Shown: in pieces, positions 1 through 8,234 of the stretch
How positions within the stretch are numbered: the first letter of the stretch is position 1
Layout of the letters: every line of letters begins with the position of its first letter
Assembly: GCA_040387735.1 (NCBI GenBank)
Contig: JAZKDE010000123.1
Location: 1 to 27,875, forward strand
Direction of reading: 5' to 3'
Length of the DNA: 27,875 bases
From: Arcicella sp040387735
Lineage (GTDB): Bacteria; Bacteroidota; Bacteroidia; Cytophagales; Spirosomataceae
Made by a program: the position numbers and the translations under genes
The notes under the pieces: model-generated
Database searches by the model: none
What the model was told of the DNA's origin: nothing
The model's input: the letters and a program-made list of their open reading frames with translations, nothing else

Positions 1-216
1 TTTGCTCTTGGCTCAATGAAGAAGGTAAAGCGTTGAAATGCAGAGACAACGTAGCTAAGTGGCGGGCATAATTCTGATAGGTACTTTTAGACTTCCCATC
101 TACCGAAAGATTGACTTTTAATTTTTGGATTTCTTCCGAGAATCCTTTTACTTTACGAGACGCTTGGGCAAGCAAAGTATGCTGGCCTATTTGATCGGCT
201 GGCTTTTTTTAGTCAT
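1..216 (-). pseudogene. Tyrosine recombinase N-terminal part, frameshifted at its start, cut by window edge
   Basis: On the minus strand about 68 codons stay open to the window edge. They decode to a basic segment (LLAQASRKVKGFSEEI) and then KSKSTYQNYARHLATLSLHF, which matches in style the SAM-like N-terminal domain of phage-integrase-family recombinases that in Bacteroidota often travel with IS91-type transposases. The natural start would be ATG at 216-214 (MTKK). However, the run of seven A (204-210 on the plus strand as T) puts ATG out of frame: from ATG the reading ends after nine codons, and the integrase frame has TAA at 211-209 and no ATG. One more A would restore it. So it is either a decayed gene, a sequencing error in a homopolymer, or a gene started from TTG further in. 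The family assignment is from recognition of the sequence only. Confidence 0.6.
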
Positions 217-359
217 GACGTTTTGTTGTTTAAGTACAAAACTCAAATGTACTAATTTATGAACACAAATGTTTGATTGTCAAATAGTTGAAGAGCGAGA
301 AGCTATCGAATATTTTGTTCAACAAGGTATTGCCAAAAGCGGGGCTTTGGTGCTTTATT

Positions 360-415
360 GAACATTTGTAATTCTAATAAACTTTTGTGCTATATTTGAA
401 CATTAGTAATTCTAA
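360..415 (+). repeat. Two 18-bp direct repeats
   Basis: GAACATTTGTAATTCTAA at 360-377 and GAACATTAGTAATTCTAA at 398-415 differ at one base and start 38 bp apart. The first overlaps the -33 element and the second starts on the last base of the -7 element of the promoter described here, so they could be regulator sites or simply a local duplication. Confidence 0.6.
365..398 (+). promoter_or_regulatory. Bacteroidota-type promoter for the hydrolase
   Basis: TTTG at 365-368, a 22-bp spacer and TATATTTG at 391-398 fit the Bacteroidota consensus TTTG / TAnnTTTG. The expected transcript start is near 405, leaving a leader of about 90 nt before the ATG at 495. The promoter lies inside the loop of the attC-like hairpin. 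Confidence 0.5.
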
Positions 416-494
416 ACCCCGCCTTCGGCAATACCCGACCGTTGTAGGCAATGCTAAACAAGACAGTCCAAAACAAACTATCAAATTATTTTAA

Positions 495-1394
495 ATGAAA
501 ATCAACTTTATTCAGAACTTATATATTGGGTTATTATTAATAACCTTACCAGTAACTGTATTTTCTCAATCGACTGAATTTACCATTCAAGATGTAAAGT
601 TTGAAAGTCAAGGTATTACTCTTGCAGGCTCAATTTTAAAGCCTAAAAATCCATTTGCTGCAGTTGTAATTGTTCACGGTTCTGACCCAGTAAAAAGAGA
701 AATGGAGTTTGCAAAACGTCTTGCAAAAGAAGGCATTGCTGTATTGACATATGACAAACGTGGAGTTGGAGAATCTGGTGGTGTGTATGTTGGACCATCA
801 GTTGGCACGAATAATATTGACACTACTAATCTTAATTTATTATCTAACGACGCCAATGAGGCAGTAAAAACATTTCGAACCTATTTGAAAGACAAAAAAA
901 CACCAATTGGGTTAGTTGGCTTCAGTCAAGCAGGATGGATAATTCCAATTACTGCAAGCAAAAATCCACAAATTGAATTTATGGTTTTATTTAGTTGTCC
1001 TACGATAACAACTTTAGAACAACTTCGATTTCAATTTTACACGAACGGAAATAATAAATTTTGGGAAAATCATACAGATGCAGAGGCTCGTGAACATACT
1101 AAAAGTGACCCAGACAAGTATCAATTCGTGGCGACTGACCCAAAAATTTCTCTGAATACTCTTTCAATTCCTGGACTTTGGCTTTTTGGAGAGAAAGATA
1201 TACAAATTCCCGTAAAATTGTGCATGGAGCAATTAAACACATTTAAAGTTCAAGGCAAACCATACGAGTACACTCTGTTTTCAACATTAGGACACAATAC
1301 TTCATCTGACAGTGATACAACACCATTTGACATTTCAATTCAATGGATAAAACAGAAAACTTTGAACATTACGAAGTCTAAGGTATCAAAATAA
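495..1394 (+). CDS. Exported alpha/beta hydrolase
   Basis: This 299-residue protein has an N-terminal signal peptide (about residues 1-24, ending VFSQ) and one alpha/beta-hydrolase domain of the S33/dienelactone-hydrolase type. Visible features are the oxyanion HG at 61-62, the DKRGVGESGG stretch at 87-96, the nucleophile elbow GFSQAG with Ser144, the acid Asp235 in GEKD, and His267 in LGHN. All triad residues are present, so an active periplasmic or surface esterase or peptidase is likely; the substrate cannot be told. It stands alone between the attC-like hairpin and a second copy of the same core in inverted orientation (441-455 and 1395-1410), as a mobile cassette would. It has its own promoter, and a hairpin terminator follows about 140 bp downstream. 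Confidence 0.85.
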   Translation: MKINFIQNLYIGLLLITLPVTVFSQSTEFTIQDVKFESQGITLAGSILKPKNPFAAVVIVHGSDPVKREMEFAKRLAKEGIAVLTYDKRGVGESGGVYVGPSVGTNNIDTTNLNLLSNDANEAVKTFRTYLKDKKTPIGLVGFSQAGWIIPITASKNPQIEFMVLFSCPTITTLEQLRFQFYTNGNNKFWENHTDAEAREHTKSDPDKYQFVATDPKISLNTLSIPGLWLFGEKDIQIPVKLCMEQLNTFKVQGKPYEYTLFSTLGHNTSSDSDTTPFDISIQWIKQKTLNITKSKVSK

Positions 1395-1513
1395 AGCACT
1401 GCCTACAATAACATCGCCTTCGTAGTAGCTGCAAGCCATGCGATGAAGGAATGAGGGACGCTTAGTCTTGAACTTAAGCTCTGGTAGTTTCTTTTATAGA
1501 GTTGTCGTTAGAC
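1395..1513. repeat. Candidate downstream cassette recombination site
   Basis: The sequence directly after the hydrolase stop (GCACTGCCTACAATAAC) is the inverted, nearly identical counterpart of GTTGTAGGCAATGC before the gene. About 110 bp further, CGTTAGAC (1506-1513) matches the GTTRRRY end of attC sites. The arms in between pair only poorly by eye, so this is weaker than the upstream element. The rest of the 1395-1815 gap holds two hairpins and no credible gene. Confidence 0.25.
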
Positions 1514-1530
1514 TTGAACATATTTGGAAG

Positions 1531-1554
1531 AGCAGGTTTTCGCCTGCTTTTTTG
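1531..1554 (+). terminator. Rho-independent terminator after hydrolase
   Basis: AGCAGG (1531-1536) pairs with CCTGCT (1543-1548) around a 6-nt loop and is followed by TTTTTG. It is placed to end the hydrolase transcript. Confidence 0.6.
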
Positions 1555-1748
1555 TTTTTAAGGCTTCAAAGGTTTAGAGAGACTTATTTTTATAATCAAT
1601 TAGTAATCAATACATTATGAGCCTTAATTTATTTTTGGCCTATACTTTTGATGCTATGCTTATTCTTTCAAATCGTCTTTCAAAGAAAAATTTTGGAGAA
1701 TAAGTTTTCAAAAGAGTTTTAAGTTGATAAAAGACTTAATGCATATTT

Positions 1749-1783
1749 AACGGTCGCCGTAGTTTTGAACTACGGCGACCGTT
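1749..1783 (-). terminator. Perfect 16-bp hairpin behind the beta-barrel gene
   Basis: AACGGTCGCCGTAGTT (1749-1764) and its exact complement (1768-1783) enclose a 3-nt loop. It lies 32 bp beyond the stop of the minus-strand receptor gene, so it probably ends or protects that mRNA. There is no good T-run on either side, which leaves a repeat-type palindrome as the alternative. Confidence 0.5.
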
Positions 1784-1815
1784 GAGACTTAGATGAATAA
1801 TGTTTTTCTTTACGA

Positions 1816-4440
1816 TTACTGCATTTGCATTCCTTCCATACTTGAAGAATTATTGCTTTTCTTCAGTGAACTCATATCCATTTTACCAAAACGGAACGAA
1901 AGATTCAAACGAACAATTTGTGGGTTTGTTATTCTATAATATGTCTGCGTAAATCCTTCACCCGTTGATACTTGGGTGTTTCCTCTGGTTTTGAAAATAT
2001 CGTTAACCGAAAGCGTAATTGAGGCTAAATCATTTTTCAATAATGTCTTTTTAATCGCTATGTCGAATCCATAAAACGGTTTGATATAACCCTGAGACGA
2101 GCTTTGAGCCTGATTCATTGGTGGCCCTCCCATGCCTTGATTTTGCGTTATTGGTAAATTTGTTTTGCCCTGATAGTCTCCAGAAAGTTGAATTACCCAT
2201 TTTTTAGGAAGACTAATGTTATTATTTAATTTCCCAAAAACTGTCCAAAGAGCCTCCGTTGATGATATTTTGTCGATATTATCAATATTAATTTTTGAGT
2301 TATAAAAGTTGACATTTGCTGTTAAATCCCACCATTTTGCAATCTTATTGGTATAAGTAAATTCTGCTCCATAATTAATACTTGAATTAGCATTAATGTA
2401 CGTATTAATAAGGTCAAGTTTTCCACTAATCGGATTCACCTCTTGATTCAAATATCTGGTTATCAGGTTGTTTGTATTTTTATAATAAACCGAGGTTAAA
2501 AACGTAGCTGAACCTTTTGTTTTACTATACGAAAACTCACTTGAGGTGGTGAATTCTGGTACTAAATCGGCATTTCCACGAGTAATATTTAAACTGTCAC
2601 TATAATCGACAAAAGGAATTAATTGAAAGAAATTCGGGCGATTTACTCTACGAGTTACGCTCAATTGAATTTGGTCGCTTTGCGTTAAACTTTTGCTCAA
2701 AAACACTGATGGAAACAAACTTATTGGATAATTATTGCTGAATTTTTCGCCCGTATTCAATAATTTCCCGTCATAAGCAGAACTTTCACCTCTCAAACCC
2801 ACTTTGTATGAAAACAACTTTTTCACTTTTCCTGCTACTGAAATATAAGCAGCATAAACATTATTTTTACTTTCGTAATTAGTAGATGCCGAAGTAATGT
2901 TTTTGTAAGTGTCACTTCCTACTGCTTTCAAACTGTTATCGTTGATGTTTGACAGTTCATTAAGCTGAAACCTAAGACCTGTTTCAAGTGTTACTTCATT
3001 TTTCAAAGGCTTCACATAATCAGTCTGAAATGTCATGAATTTATTATCGCCAGTACCAATATTTCGCTGAATTTGTGTTCCTGTTATCTGCGTTCCATTG
3101 AGATAATTAGTTGAATACAAACCATCATTTTTGTTTGTACCGCCAAAATAAGTCAGGTCAACAGTTAGTTCTTCGCCTGCCTTGGCAAAAGAATGTTTCA
3201 AACCCATTTGACCACCTCTTGGTTTAAAACTACGGTCTGAATTAGAAATACGGTTGCTATAACTGGTGTATCCATTGGTGGTATTTTTAATATCAATATC
3301 TTCTGAAGGAGAAAACTGTCCACCTCCCAAAATTCCTGCAATAGATAAACTTGTTTTATTGGTCAAATTATAGTCTAATCCTAATCTTGAAAACGTAATC
3401 GAGCCTTTCGTTTTGCTTTCAATTTCTTGATAAACATTAGAATTTACTCCGCCAATTGAACTTGTTCTTTCGCTATATCCATTCGTATTATTTCTCATAT
3501 TCATGTTCATTATCATCAATGAAAGGTTTACTTTCTTTTGTTGAAGATTAAAACTTCCCATCACATTTGAACCGCCGAAACGGTCAGCACCTGCATTGAC
3601 AAAGCCATTGTAGCCATTGCGTTTATTCTTTTTCAAGACCACATTGATGATTCCTGCCATACTGCCAGAAGCATCGTATTTGGCTGAAGGATTGGTGATT
3701 ACCTCAACTTTTTCGATAACATCGGCAGGAATTTGGTCTAATGAAAGCGTGGTTGGTCTTCCGTCAATAAATACCGTTGGAGCCGCATTTCTTACTTTCA
3801 CATTTCCATCAATATCCACTTGTACCGAAGGAATATTTCGCATTACGTCAACGGCAGTTCCACCAGCAGTTACAATATTTTTATCAACATTGAATGTCTT
3901 TTTATCAATATCCATTTCAACGAGTGCTTTGGTGGCCGTCACTACAACGGCATCTAAAACTTTGTTGTCGTTATCAAGTTTTAATTTCCCCAAATCTTTT
4001 TCAAAACCAGCCATAAATTTAGCCATCATAGCGGGGTCTGGTTGTTGCCCAGGTTTTGGCGGAGCAAAGCCACCATCCATTTTAGGAAACTGAAAAGCAA
4101 TTGGCATTTCAAGGGTTTTATACCCTACCGAGCTGATTTTTAGCTTTAAGCGTCCCATAACTGGCAAATCTTTCATACTAAATTCACCATTCATTTCGCC
4201 TTGTACCGCTTTTACTAAAATATCTTTATTTTGCTTTGTTGCAGTATCTTGAATTGTTTTTAAAAGCACCACTGAGGCAAATTCAACAGGTTTTCCTTGC
4301 TCATCAACGATTTTTCCGAAAACCTTTCCGAAATTCATTTCAGGAGCTTTTCCACCTTTTGCAGGTGTTCCAAAAGGCATTTGGGCAACACTCGTAAGTG
4401 AAATAAGTGCAGCCAATAATGCAGAGAGTAAAATTTTCAT
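1816..4440 (-). CDS. Outer-membrane beta-barrel protein, TonB-receptor-like
   Basis: The 874-residue protein has a signal peptide (1-19, ending SVAQ), a carboxypeptidase-regulatory-like domain (about 38-120, GKIVDEQGKPVEFASV...SVGYKTL), a plug-like region (about 165-275, VVVTATKALVEMDIDKKTF, VFIDGRPTTL, IINVVLKK) and a long beta-barrel, as in the OMP_b-brl_3 group of TonB-linked receptors. A Gly/Pro/Met-rich stretch (KMDGGFAPPKPGQQ, AMMAKFM) sits between the regulatory domain and plug. After the last strand (LSFRFGK) there is a polar tail ending GMQMQ. It follows the LytTR sensor/regulator pair by about 200 bp on the same strand and may be its target or co-transcribed. The substrate is unknown; such proteins also occur as sensors or surface assembly factors rather than transporters. 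Confidence 0.85.
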   Translation of the reverse strand: MKILLSALLAALISLTSVAQMPFGTPAKGGKAPEMNFGKVFGKIVDEQGKPVEFASVVLLKTIQDTATKQNKDILVKAVQGEMNGEFSMKDLPVMGRLKLKISSVGYKTLEMPIAFQFPKMDGGFAPPKPGQQPDPAMMAKFMAGFEKDLGKLKLDNDNKVLDAVVVTATKALVEMDIDKKTFNVDKNIVTAGGTAVDVMRNIPSVQVDIDGNVKVRNAAPTVFIDGRPTTLSLDQIPADVIEKVEVITNPSAKYDASGSMAGIINVVLKKNKRNGYNGFVNAGADRFGGSNVMGSFNLQQKKVNLSLMIMNMNMRNNTNGYSERTSSIGGVNSNVYQEIESKTKGSITFSRLGLDYNLTNKTSLSIAGILGGGQFSPSEDIDIKNTTNGYTSYSNRISNSDRSFKPRGGQMGLKHSFAKAGEELTVDLTYFGGTNKNDGLYSTNYLNGTQITGTQIQRNIGTGDNKFMTFQTDYVKPLKNEVTLETGLRFQLNELSNINDNSLKAVGSDTYKNITSASTNYESKNNVYAAYISVAGKVKKLFSYKVGLRGESSAYDGKLLNTGEKFSNNYPISLFPSVFLSKSLTQSDQIQLSVTRRVNRPNFFQLIPFVDYSDSLNITRGNADLVPEFTTSSEFSYSKTKGSATFLTSVYYKNTNNLITRYLNQEVNPISGKLDLINTYINANSSINYGAEFTYTNKIAKWWDLTANVNFYNSKINIDNIDKISSTEALWTVFGKLNNNISLPKKWVIQLSGDYQGKTNLPITQNQGMGGPPMNQAQSSSQGYIKPFYGFDIAIKKTLLKNDLASITLSVNDIFKTRGNTQVSTGEGFTQTYYRITNPQIVRLNLSFRFGKMDMSSLKKSNNSSSMEGMQMQ

Positions 4441-4642
4441 TTTGTATTTTTTTTAATTGAACGAAGTCTATTGATTATTAAAATCAAAAACTTGGGTCAA
4501 AGGTGTAAAAGAAGATTGATTCAATCAACCATTTGTATAGCAATGAATAGCAAGTGTATATCTGTGAGGATTCAGGGAGCGTAATGAGGAGAAATAAGGC
4601 TAATTTTAGAAGAAATGATAACACCATATTAAAGACCGTATC

Positions 4643-5341
4643 TTATTCAGAAAGAGCTTTTATGCTGTCTACATATTTTTTGCCAACGGGCAATTCTACT
4701 GTTGATAATGAAACTTTTGATTGATGAAATCCTGTAATTTTTTGTTTATTGATGATGTATGAATTGTGAATTCGGGTAAAATACTTTTCGGGAAGTTTGC
4801 TTTCCATACCTCTTAAATTACTCCGTGTCATGAGTGGATGAACTCTATCCGTCAGATAAATTTTGACATAATCTTTTAGCCCTTCGATGTAAATAATTTC
4901 GCTAAAGAGTAGCCTAACCTTCTGATATTCAACATTAATTAAAATAGAGTTTTCTTCATTTTCTTCGTTGAGTTTTTCTCTTAACATTAGTTGGTCTTCT
5001 ACTTTTTTTAGTGCCGTTCCCAATCTTTCTTTTCGAATTGGTTTCATTAAATAATCAACGGCATTTAACTCAAAACCCTCTAAAGCGTATTGATGGAATG
5101 CAGTTGTAAAAATGACCAAAGGAGGCTTTTCTAAGTTTTTAATGAACTGTGTGCCAAGCATTTCTGGCATTTGAATATCCGAAAATATCAAATCGACCTG
5201 ATTTTTTTGTAAAAAATCAGGCACATCCATCGGACTATTAAATTTTTCAAGAATTTCTACATTGGCAAAATCCAATAAATCATCTTCCAAAATATTTAAT
5301 GCAAAAGGTTCATCGTCAATTAAAATACACCTAATTTTCAT
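4643..5341 (-). CDS. LytTR response regulator
   Basis: This 232-residue protein has an N-terminal receiver domain (about 1-120) with acidic Asp9/Asp10, phospho-acceptor Asp55 in FSDIQMPE, Thr80 and Lys100 in LMKP. A LytTR DNA-binding domain (about 130-232) follows, with KVRLLFSEIIYIEGLKDYVKI and the typical RIHNSYIIN strand. It is the output half of a LytS/LytR-type two-component system. Its ATG overlaps the end of the kinase gene by 11 bp, so the two are translationally coupled. The beta-barrel gene downstream is the nearest plausible target. Confidence 0.93.
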   Translation of the reverse strand: MKIRCILIDDEPFALNILEDDLLDFANVEILEKFNSPMDVPDFLQKNQVDLIFSDIQMPEMLGTQFIKNLEKPPLVIFTTAFHQYALEGFELNAVDYLMKPIRKERLGTALKKVEDQLMLREKLNEENEENSILINVEYQKVRLLFSEIIYIEGLKDYVKIYLTDRVHPLMTRSNLRGMESKLPEKYFTRIHNSYIINKQKITGFHQSKVSLSTVELPVGKKYVDSIKALSE

Positions 5342-6392
5342 CTAAAATAAGTTTCAGTTTTACTTCAAAATAATCGTCTATGTGGTTGATAATCAGTTCG
5401 TGGCGTTGTGGATATAACAGTTCCAATCTTCTTTGAATGTTAATTAATCCTATGCCTTCATTGTCTATCGTTGTTTTCTTTAAAAGTATCTTGTTTTTAG
5501 AACTAAACAAAATGCCTTTTGAGATTTTACTAAATTTAAATACTACATCAGGAGCATTTTTGCTGTCAATGCCATACTTAAAAGCATTTTCAACAAAATG
5601 AATAAAAAGTAAGGGTTCAATTAAAAAATTATTGATGTTTTCGTCCACATTGAATGTAACATTTCCTTCTATTGGTAAACGAAGCGTTTGTAATTCAATA
5701 AAGTTTTTCAGATGTTCCATTTCTCGGCTAAATTCCACTTTATTTCCCTCTACTTCGTACAAAATATATCTCAGAATTTCGGAAAGTTTCATGACTGATT
5801 CCTCCGATAATTCTGATTTTTTCCTGATTAACCATCTAATATTATTGAGCGTATTGAACAAAAAATGGGGGCTAATCTGCAGTTTTAACATACTCAGTTC
5901 GGCGGCAGTTTTTTCAAGTTCTATCAGTTTATTGAGTTCCTTTTGTTTGGCCTGTTCTTCATAGAGAAATAACATGGTACTCGTCAAAATACATAATGAA
6001 AATATGATGGTGGGGCCAATAACTAAGCGAATGAAAAATATATTTTGCTCCTCAAACCGCTTAAATTCTTCGACAGGACTAAAATGAATTGTTAGGTAAT
6101 TAAATAAAATATAGATTGATAAAAGGATGAAGATTAGAATAGTGAATTTTATACGTCTCTTTTCGAAAAAATATTTTGGAGCAATAAAATTAATATTCAA
6201 ATAGAATGTCGTCGCTATAAAAATGATGTTAAGAAAATGTGTTTTAACAAAATAAAAGTTGAAGTCGCTGATTTTTTTTGGCTCATATAAATAGCCAATA
6301 AAAGGCAAAAGAAATAGTACCAGCCAAGTGATGAAATGGGATAAATACTGTTTTATAAATGTGAATATTATATTTCTGTTAGTTTCCGTCAT
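5331..6392 (-). CDS. LytS-type sensor histidine kinase
   Basis: The 353-residue protein has about four N-terminal membrane segments (roughly 20-36, 50-70, 81-103 and 121-144) with no large sensory domain, then a short coiled coil (145-170) and the His_kinase domain. The phospho-acceptor is His176 in LQISPHFLFNTLNNIRW. The ATPase part carries the N-box (PLLFIHFVENAFKYG, Asn269) and a GIGL glycine box near 313. The fold is that of the YehU/LytS family paired with LytTR regulators. The signal is unknown; a membrane-embedded input is likely because the periplasmic loops are short. Confidence 0.92.
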   Translation of the reverse strand: MTETNRNIIFTFIKQYLSHFITWLVLFLLPFIGYLYEPKKISDFNFYFVKTHFLNIIFIATTFYLNINFIAPKYFFEKRRIKFTILIFILLSIYILFNYLTIHFSPVEEFKRFEEQNIFFIRLVIGPTIIFSLCILTSTMLFLYEEQAKQKELNKLIELEKTAAELSMLKLQISPHFLFNTLNNIRWLIRKKSELSEESVMKLSEILRYILYEVEGNKVEFSREMEHLKNFIELQTLRLPIEGNVTFNVDENINNFLIEPLLFIHFVENAFKYGIDSKNAPDVVFKFSKISKGILFSSKNKILLKKTTIDNEGIGLINIQRRLELLYPQRHELIINHIDDYFEVKLKLILDEN

Positions 6393-6416
6393 GCTAAATT
6401 TGTTGAAATTTTATTA

Positions 6417-6424
6417 CAAATGTA
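6417..6424 (-). promoter_or_regulatory. Probable -7 element for the kinase operon
   Basis: On the minus strand this reads TACATTTG, an exact TAnnTTTG match, 24 bp before the kinase ATG. No convincing TTTG is seen at the -33 distance, so it is a partial match. The surrounding 6393-6737 stretch otherwise shows no credible gene. Confidence 0.4.
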
Positions 6425-6737
6425 TCGTTAATTCTGAGATTAAATATTGAACCTATTTCTGACGGAGGAAGTATTGTAACTAAATTTTAAAAGAGGTTCA
6501 TCCCTCAAAACTACAGAAAATTATATTTTGAGAGATTTTTCACCCAATCTCACTGTTGTTTCTTCTTCAAAATAGAGAAATTAATGGTATATTTTTTACA
6601 CTATTTGTTTCGATAAACACTATCACTAACATTTCCCACACACACCAAATTTCACCTTACTTTTCCCAATATTTTTTGGACAGCCAATCCTTTTTAGTCA
6701 TATTGGAAAATAGGATGGAAACAATTAATGCTGTAAA

Positions 6738-7272
6738 ATGAGAATAGGAATTACAGTTAAGCGACTTTTTAGACGACACAAGCATGGCACCGACATAGAA
6801 GCATTAGAGTTGATACATGCTTTGCAAGTCATCGACAATAAAAATGAATACTGTATTTTTGCACAACCAGACGAAGATAGTGATTGTCTGAAAGAAACCA
6901 GAAATTTTCATATCATTGAAATTTCAAGCTTTAATTATTTCATTTGGGAACAAATTATGTTGCCCAATTATGCCCATACAAGTTAGATATTTTACACTGT
7001 ACCAATAAAACTGCTCCACTAACACTCTCAATGTCTTTGATTTTGACGCTGCATGATATAAAGTTGAGTGAGCAACCAAAGGTTAAAAAATCGTCTTTAA
7101 GTTTTCTGAAATATACCGATTTATATGAGAAATGGTTTCTTCCGAAAATTGTCAAAAAATTATAACTATTTCAGAAAATCAAAAAGACACGATTGTCCGA
7201 AAGTTTGGGCTAAAAGATAAATGTGTATATCAAAAAGTGTGGGGCAAGCACTTATTATTTCAAGAAAGTTAG
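6738..7272 (+). pseudogene. Decayed glycosyltransferase family 4 N-terminal half
   Basis: Three frames join into one recognisable glycosyltransferase start. Frame one (6738-6986) reads MRIGITVKRLFRRHKHGTD..ALELIHALQ..NEYCIFAQPDED and reaches IWEQIMLP. Frame two (from about 6960) continues CPYKLDILHCTNKTAPL..LILTLHDI..LYEKWFLPKIVKK. Frame three (from about 7155) gives ITISENQKDTIVRKFGLKD, which is the usual ITVSxFxK..I motif of GT4 enzymes, and stops at 7272. At least two frameshifts and loss of the C-terminal nucleotide-sugar half make it non-functional. Its former role would have been surface polysaccharide synthesis. Nothing around it belongs to such a pathway, so it is probably a relic of an earlier arrangement. 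Confidence 0.75.
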
Positions 7273-7311
7273 TTTAAGATTGCTTATTGAACCACATTCA
7301 CTTTTAGTTTA

Positions 7312-7521
7312 AGAGCATCAAAAATCATTTGCCACACACTTTTGATGCACTCCCGTACCATTCGGTTGAAAAAAGCCGTGCAATTGATGACCCACGAAAA
7401 TATGTCCATCGCAGAAGTGATGTATAACGTAGGCATTCAAACGCAATCATATTTCTCAAAATCCTTCAAAACGGAGTTTGACAAGACACCAATGCAGTTT
7501 TTGGGGGATTTGAAACGGTGA
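7312..7521 (+). pseudogene. AraC-family regulator C-terminal remnant
   Basis: An open stretch ending at TGA 7519-7521 reads RTIRLKKAVQLMTHENMSIA, then EVMYNVGIQTQSYFSKSFK and TPMQFL. That is the second helix-turn-helix half and end of an AraC/XylS DNA-binding domain. An internal ATG at 7345 would give only 58 residues, and the first helix-turn-helix and the sensor part are absent. It resembles the output domain of hybrid two-component or AraC regulators. It is most likely a dead fragment; a functional mini-regulator is improbable because one helix-turn-helix is missing. Confidence 0.7.
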
Positions 7522-7581
7522 ACATAATGGTATTAAATAGTTTTGTGCCAAATATCATTGGTAGAATAAATCATTTCATAG

Positions 7582-7601
7582 ATAAGCGAACATTCACTTA
7601 T
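7582..7601. promoter_or_regulatory. Probable TetR operator
   Basis: ATAAGCGAACATTCACTTAT is a 20-bp palindrome with 8 of 10 pairs matching. It lies just upstream of the -7 element of the tetR operon, covering the spacer where repressors of this family usually bind. Confidence 0.55.
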
Positions 7602-7607
7602 AAATAG

Positions 7608-7615
7608 TATATTTG
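7608..7615 (+). promoter_or_regulatory. -7 element of the tetR-MFS operon
   Basis: TATATTTG matches TAnnTTTG exactly. Transcription would start near 7621, giving a leader of about 13 nt to the ATG at 7634. This also argues against a longer protein starting at the TTG at 7613. Confidence 0.5.
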
Positions 7616-7633
7616 TATTTTACATTTGAAATC

Positions 7634-8224
7634 ATGCGATTAAGAGATAACAATAAAGAAGATATTGTAAAGCAAAAAGCCATTGAAATGCTTGTAAATC
7701 AAGGTATTGAGGGATTTGGTATGAATCGATTGGCAAAAGAATCTGGCGTTTCGGTTGCTACGCTGTACATATATTATGCCGATAAAGAAGATTTGATAAA
7801 AAAAATTGCCATTGAAATTGGAAGAAATTTCTTTTCTGCCATGCTGAAAGATTTCTCACCAGAGATGCCTTTTGTGCAAGGACTTCGGCAACAATGGGAA
7901 AATAGAGCCCGTTTTATGATGGAAAATATGGATGAAGTAGCTTGTTGGGAGGTGTTGCAGAATTCATCTTATAGCGACTATATCGTTCAAGAGACTTTCA
8001 AAGATTTCAAAACCATAATGATGGATTTTTTTCAAAATGCCGTTGAAAGAAAAGAGATGATACACGTATCAAAAGATGTGTTTTGGAGCATTGCCTATGG
8101 CCCATTATACTCATTATTGCGATTTCATCAAAAAGGAAAAAGTATGGGTGGTGCACCTTTTTCACTTACTGCCGAGGTTCAAAATGAAGCATTTGAATTA
8201 GTTATTAAAGCATTAACACCCTAA
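7634..8224 (+). CDS. TetR/AcrR-family transcriptional regulator
   Basis: This 196-residue protein is counted from ATG 7634; the frame is open back to a TTG at 7613, but that lies within the promoter. The N-terminal helix-turn-helix (about 10-55) has the family pattern of a helix with KAIEMLVNQGIEGFGMNRLA, then ESGVSVATLYIYYADKEDLI. The rest is a helical ligand-binding and dimerisation domain. It heads a tight operon with a small protein and an MFS exporter (gaps of 10 and 8 bp). A palindrome sits in its promoter, so it most likely represses its own operon until an exported compound binds. The ligand is not predictable. Confidence 0.9.
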   Translation: MRLRDNNKEDIVKQKAIEMLVNQGIEGFGMNRLAKESGVSVATLYIYYADKEDLIKKIAIEIGRNFFSAMLKDFSPEMPFVQGLRQQWENRARFMMENMDEVACWEVLQNSSYSDYIVQETFKDFKTIMMDFFQNAVERKEMIHVSKDVFWSIAYGPLYSLLRFHQKGKSMGGAPFSLTAEVQNEAFELVIKALTP

Positions 8225-8234
8225 TGGGACAGGA

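Larger units (their letters stand above)
317..447. repeat. Long imperfect inverted repeat, attC-like
   Basis: Positions 326-344 and 417-435 pair over 19 bp with two mismatches (GGTATTGCC..GCGGGG against CCCCGC..GGCAATACC). Outside these arms GTTCAAC (317-323, fits RYYYAAC) faces GTTGTAG (441-447, close to GTTRRRY), with a few unpaired bases between the arms. Total length is about 131 bp. A long imperfect hairpin with simple-site-like ends and extrahelical bases is the architecture of integron attC sites. No integron integrase is visible in the window, so this remains a structural resemblance. Confidence 0.4.

Noticed and set aside
360..415. Possible start of a CRISPR-like array
   Set aside because: Only two repeats with a 20-bp gap and no further copies.
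6556..6741. Open frame of 61 codons on the plus strand ahead of the glycosyltransferase remnant
   Set aside because: Low-complexity, no recognisable motif, no promoter, and overlaps the remnant's start.
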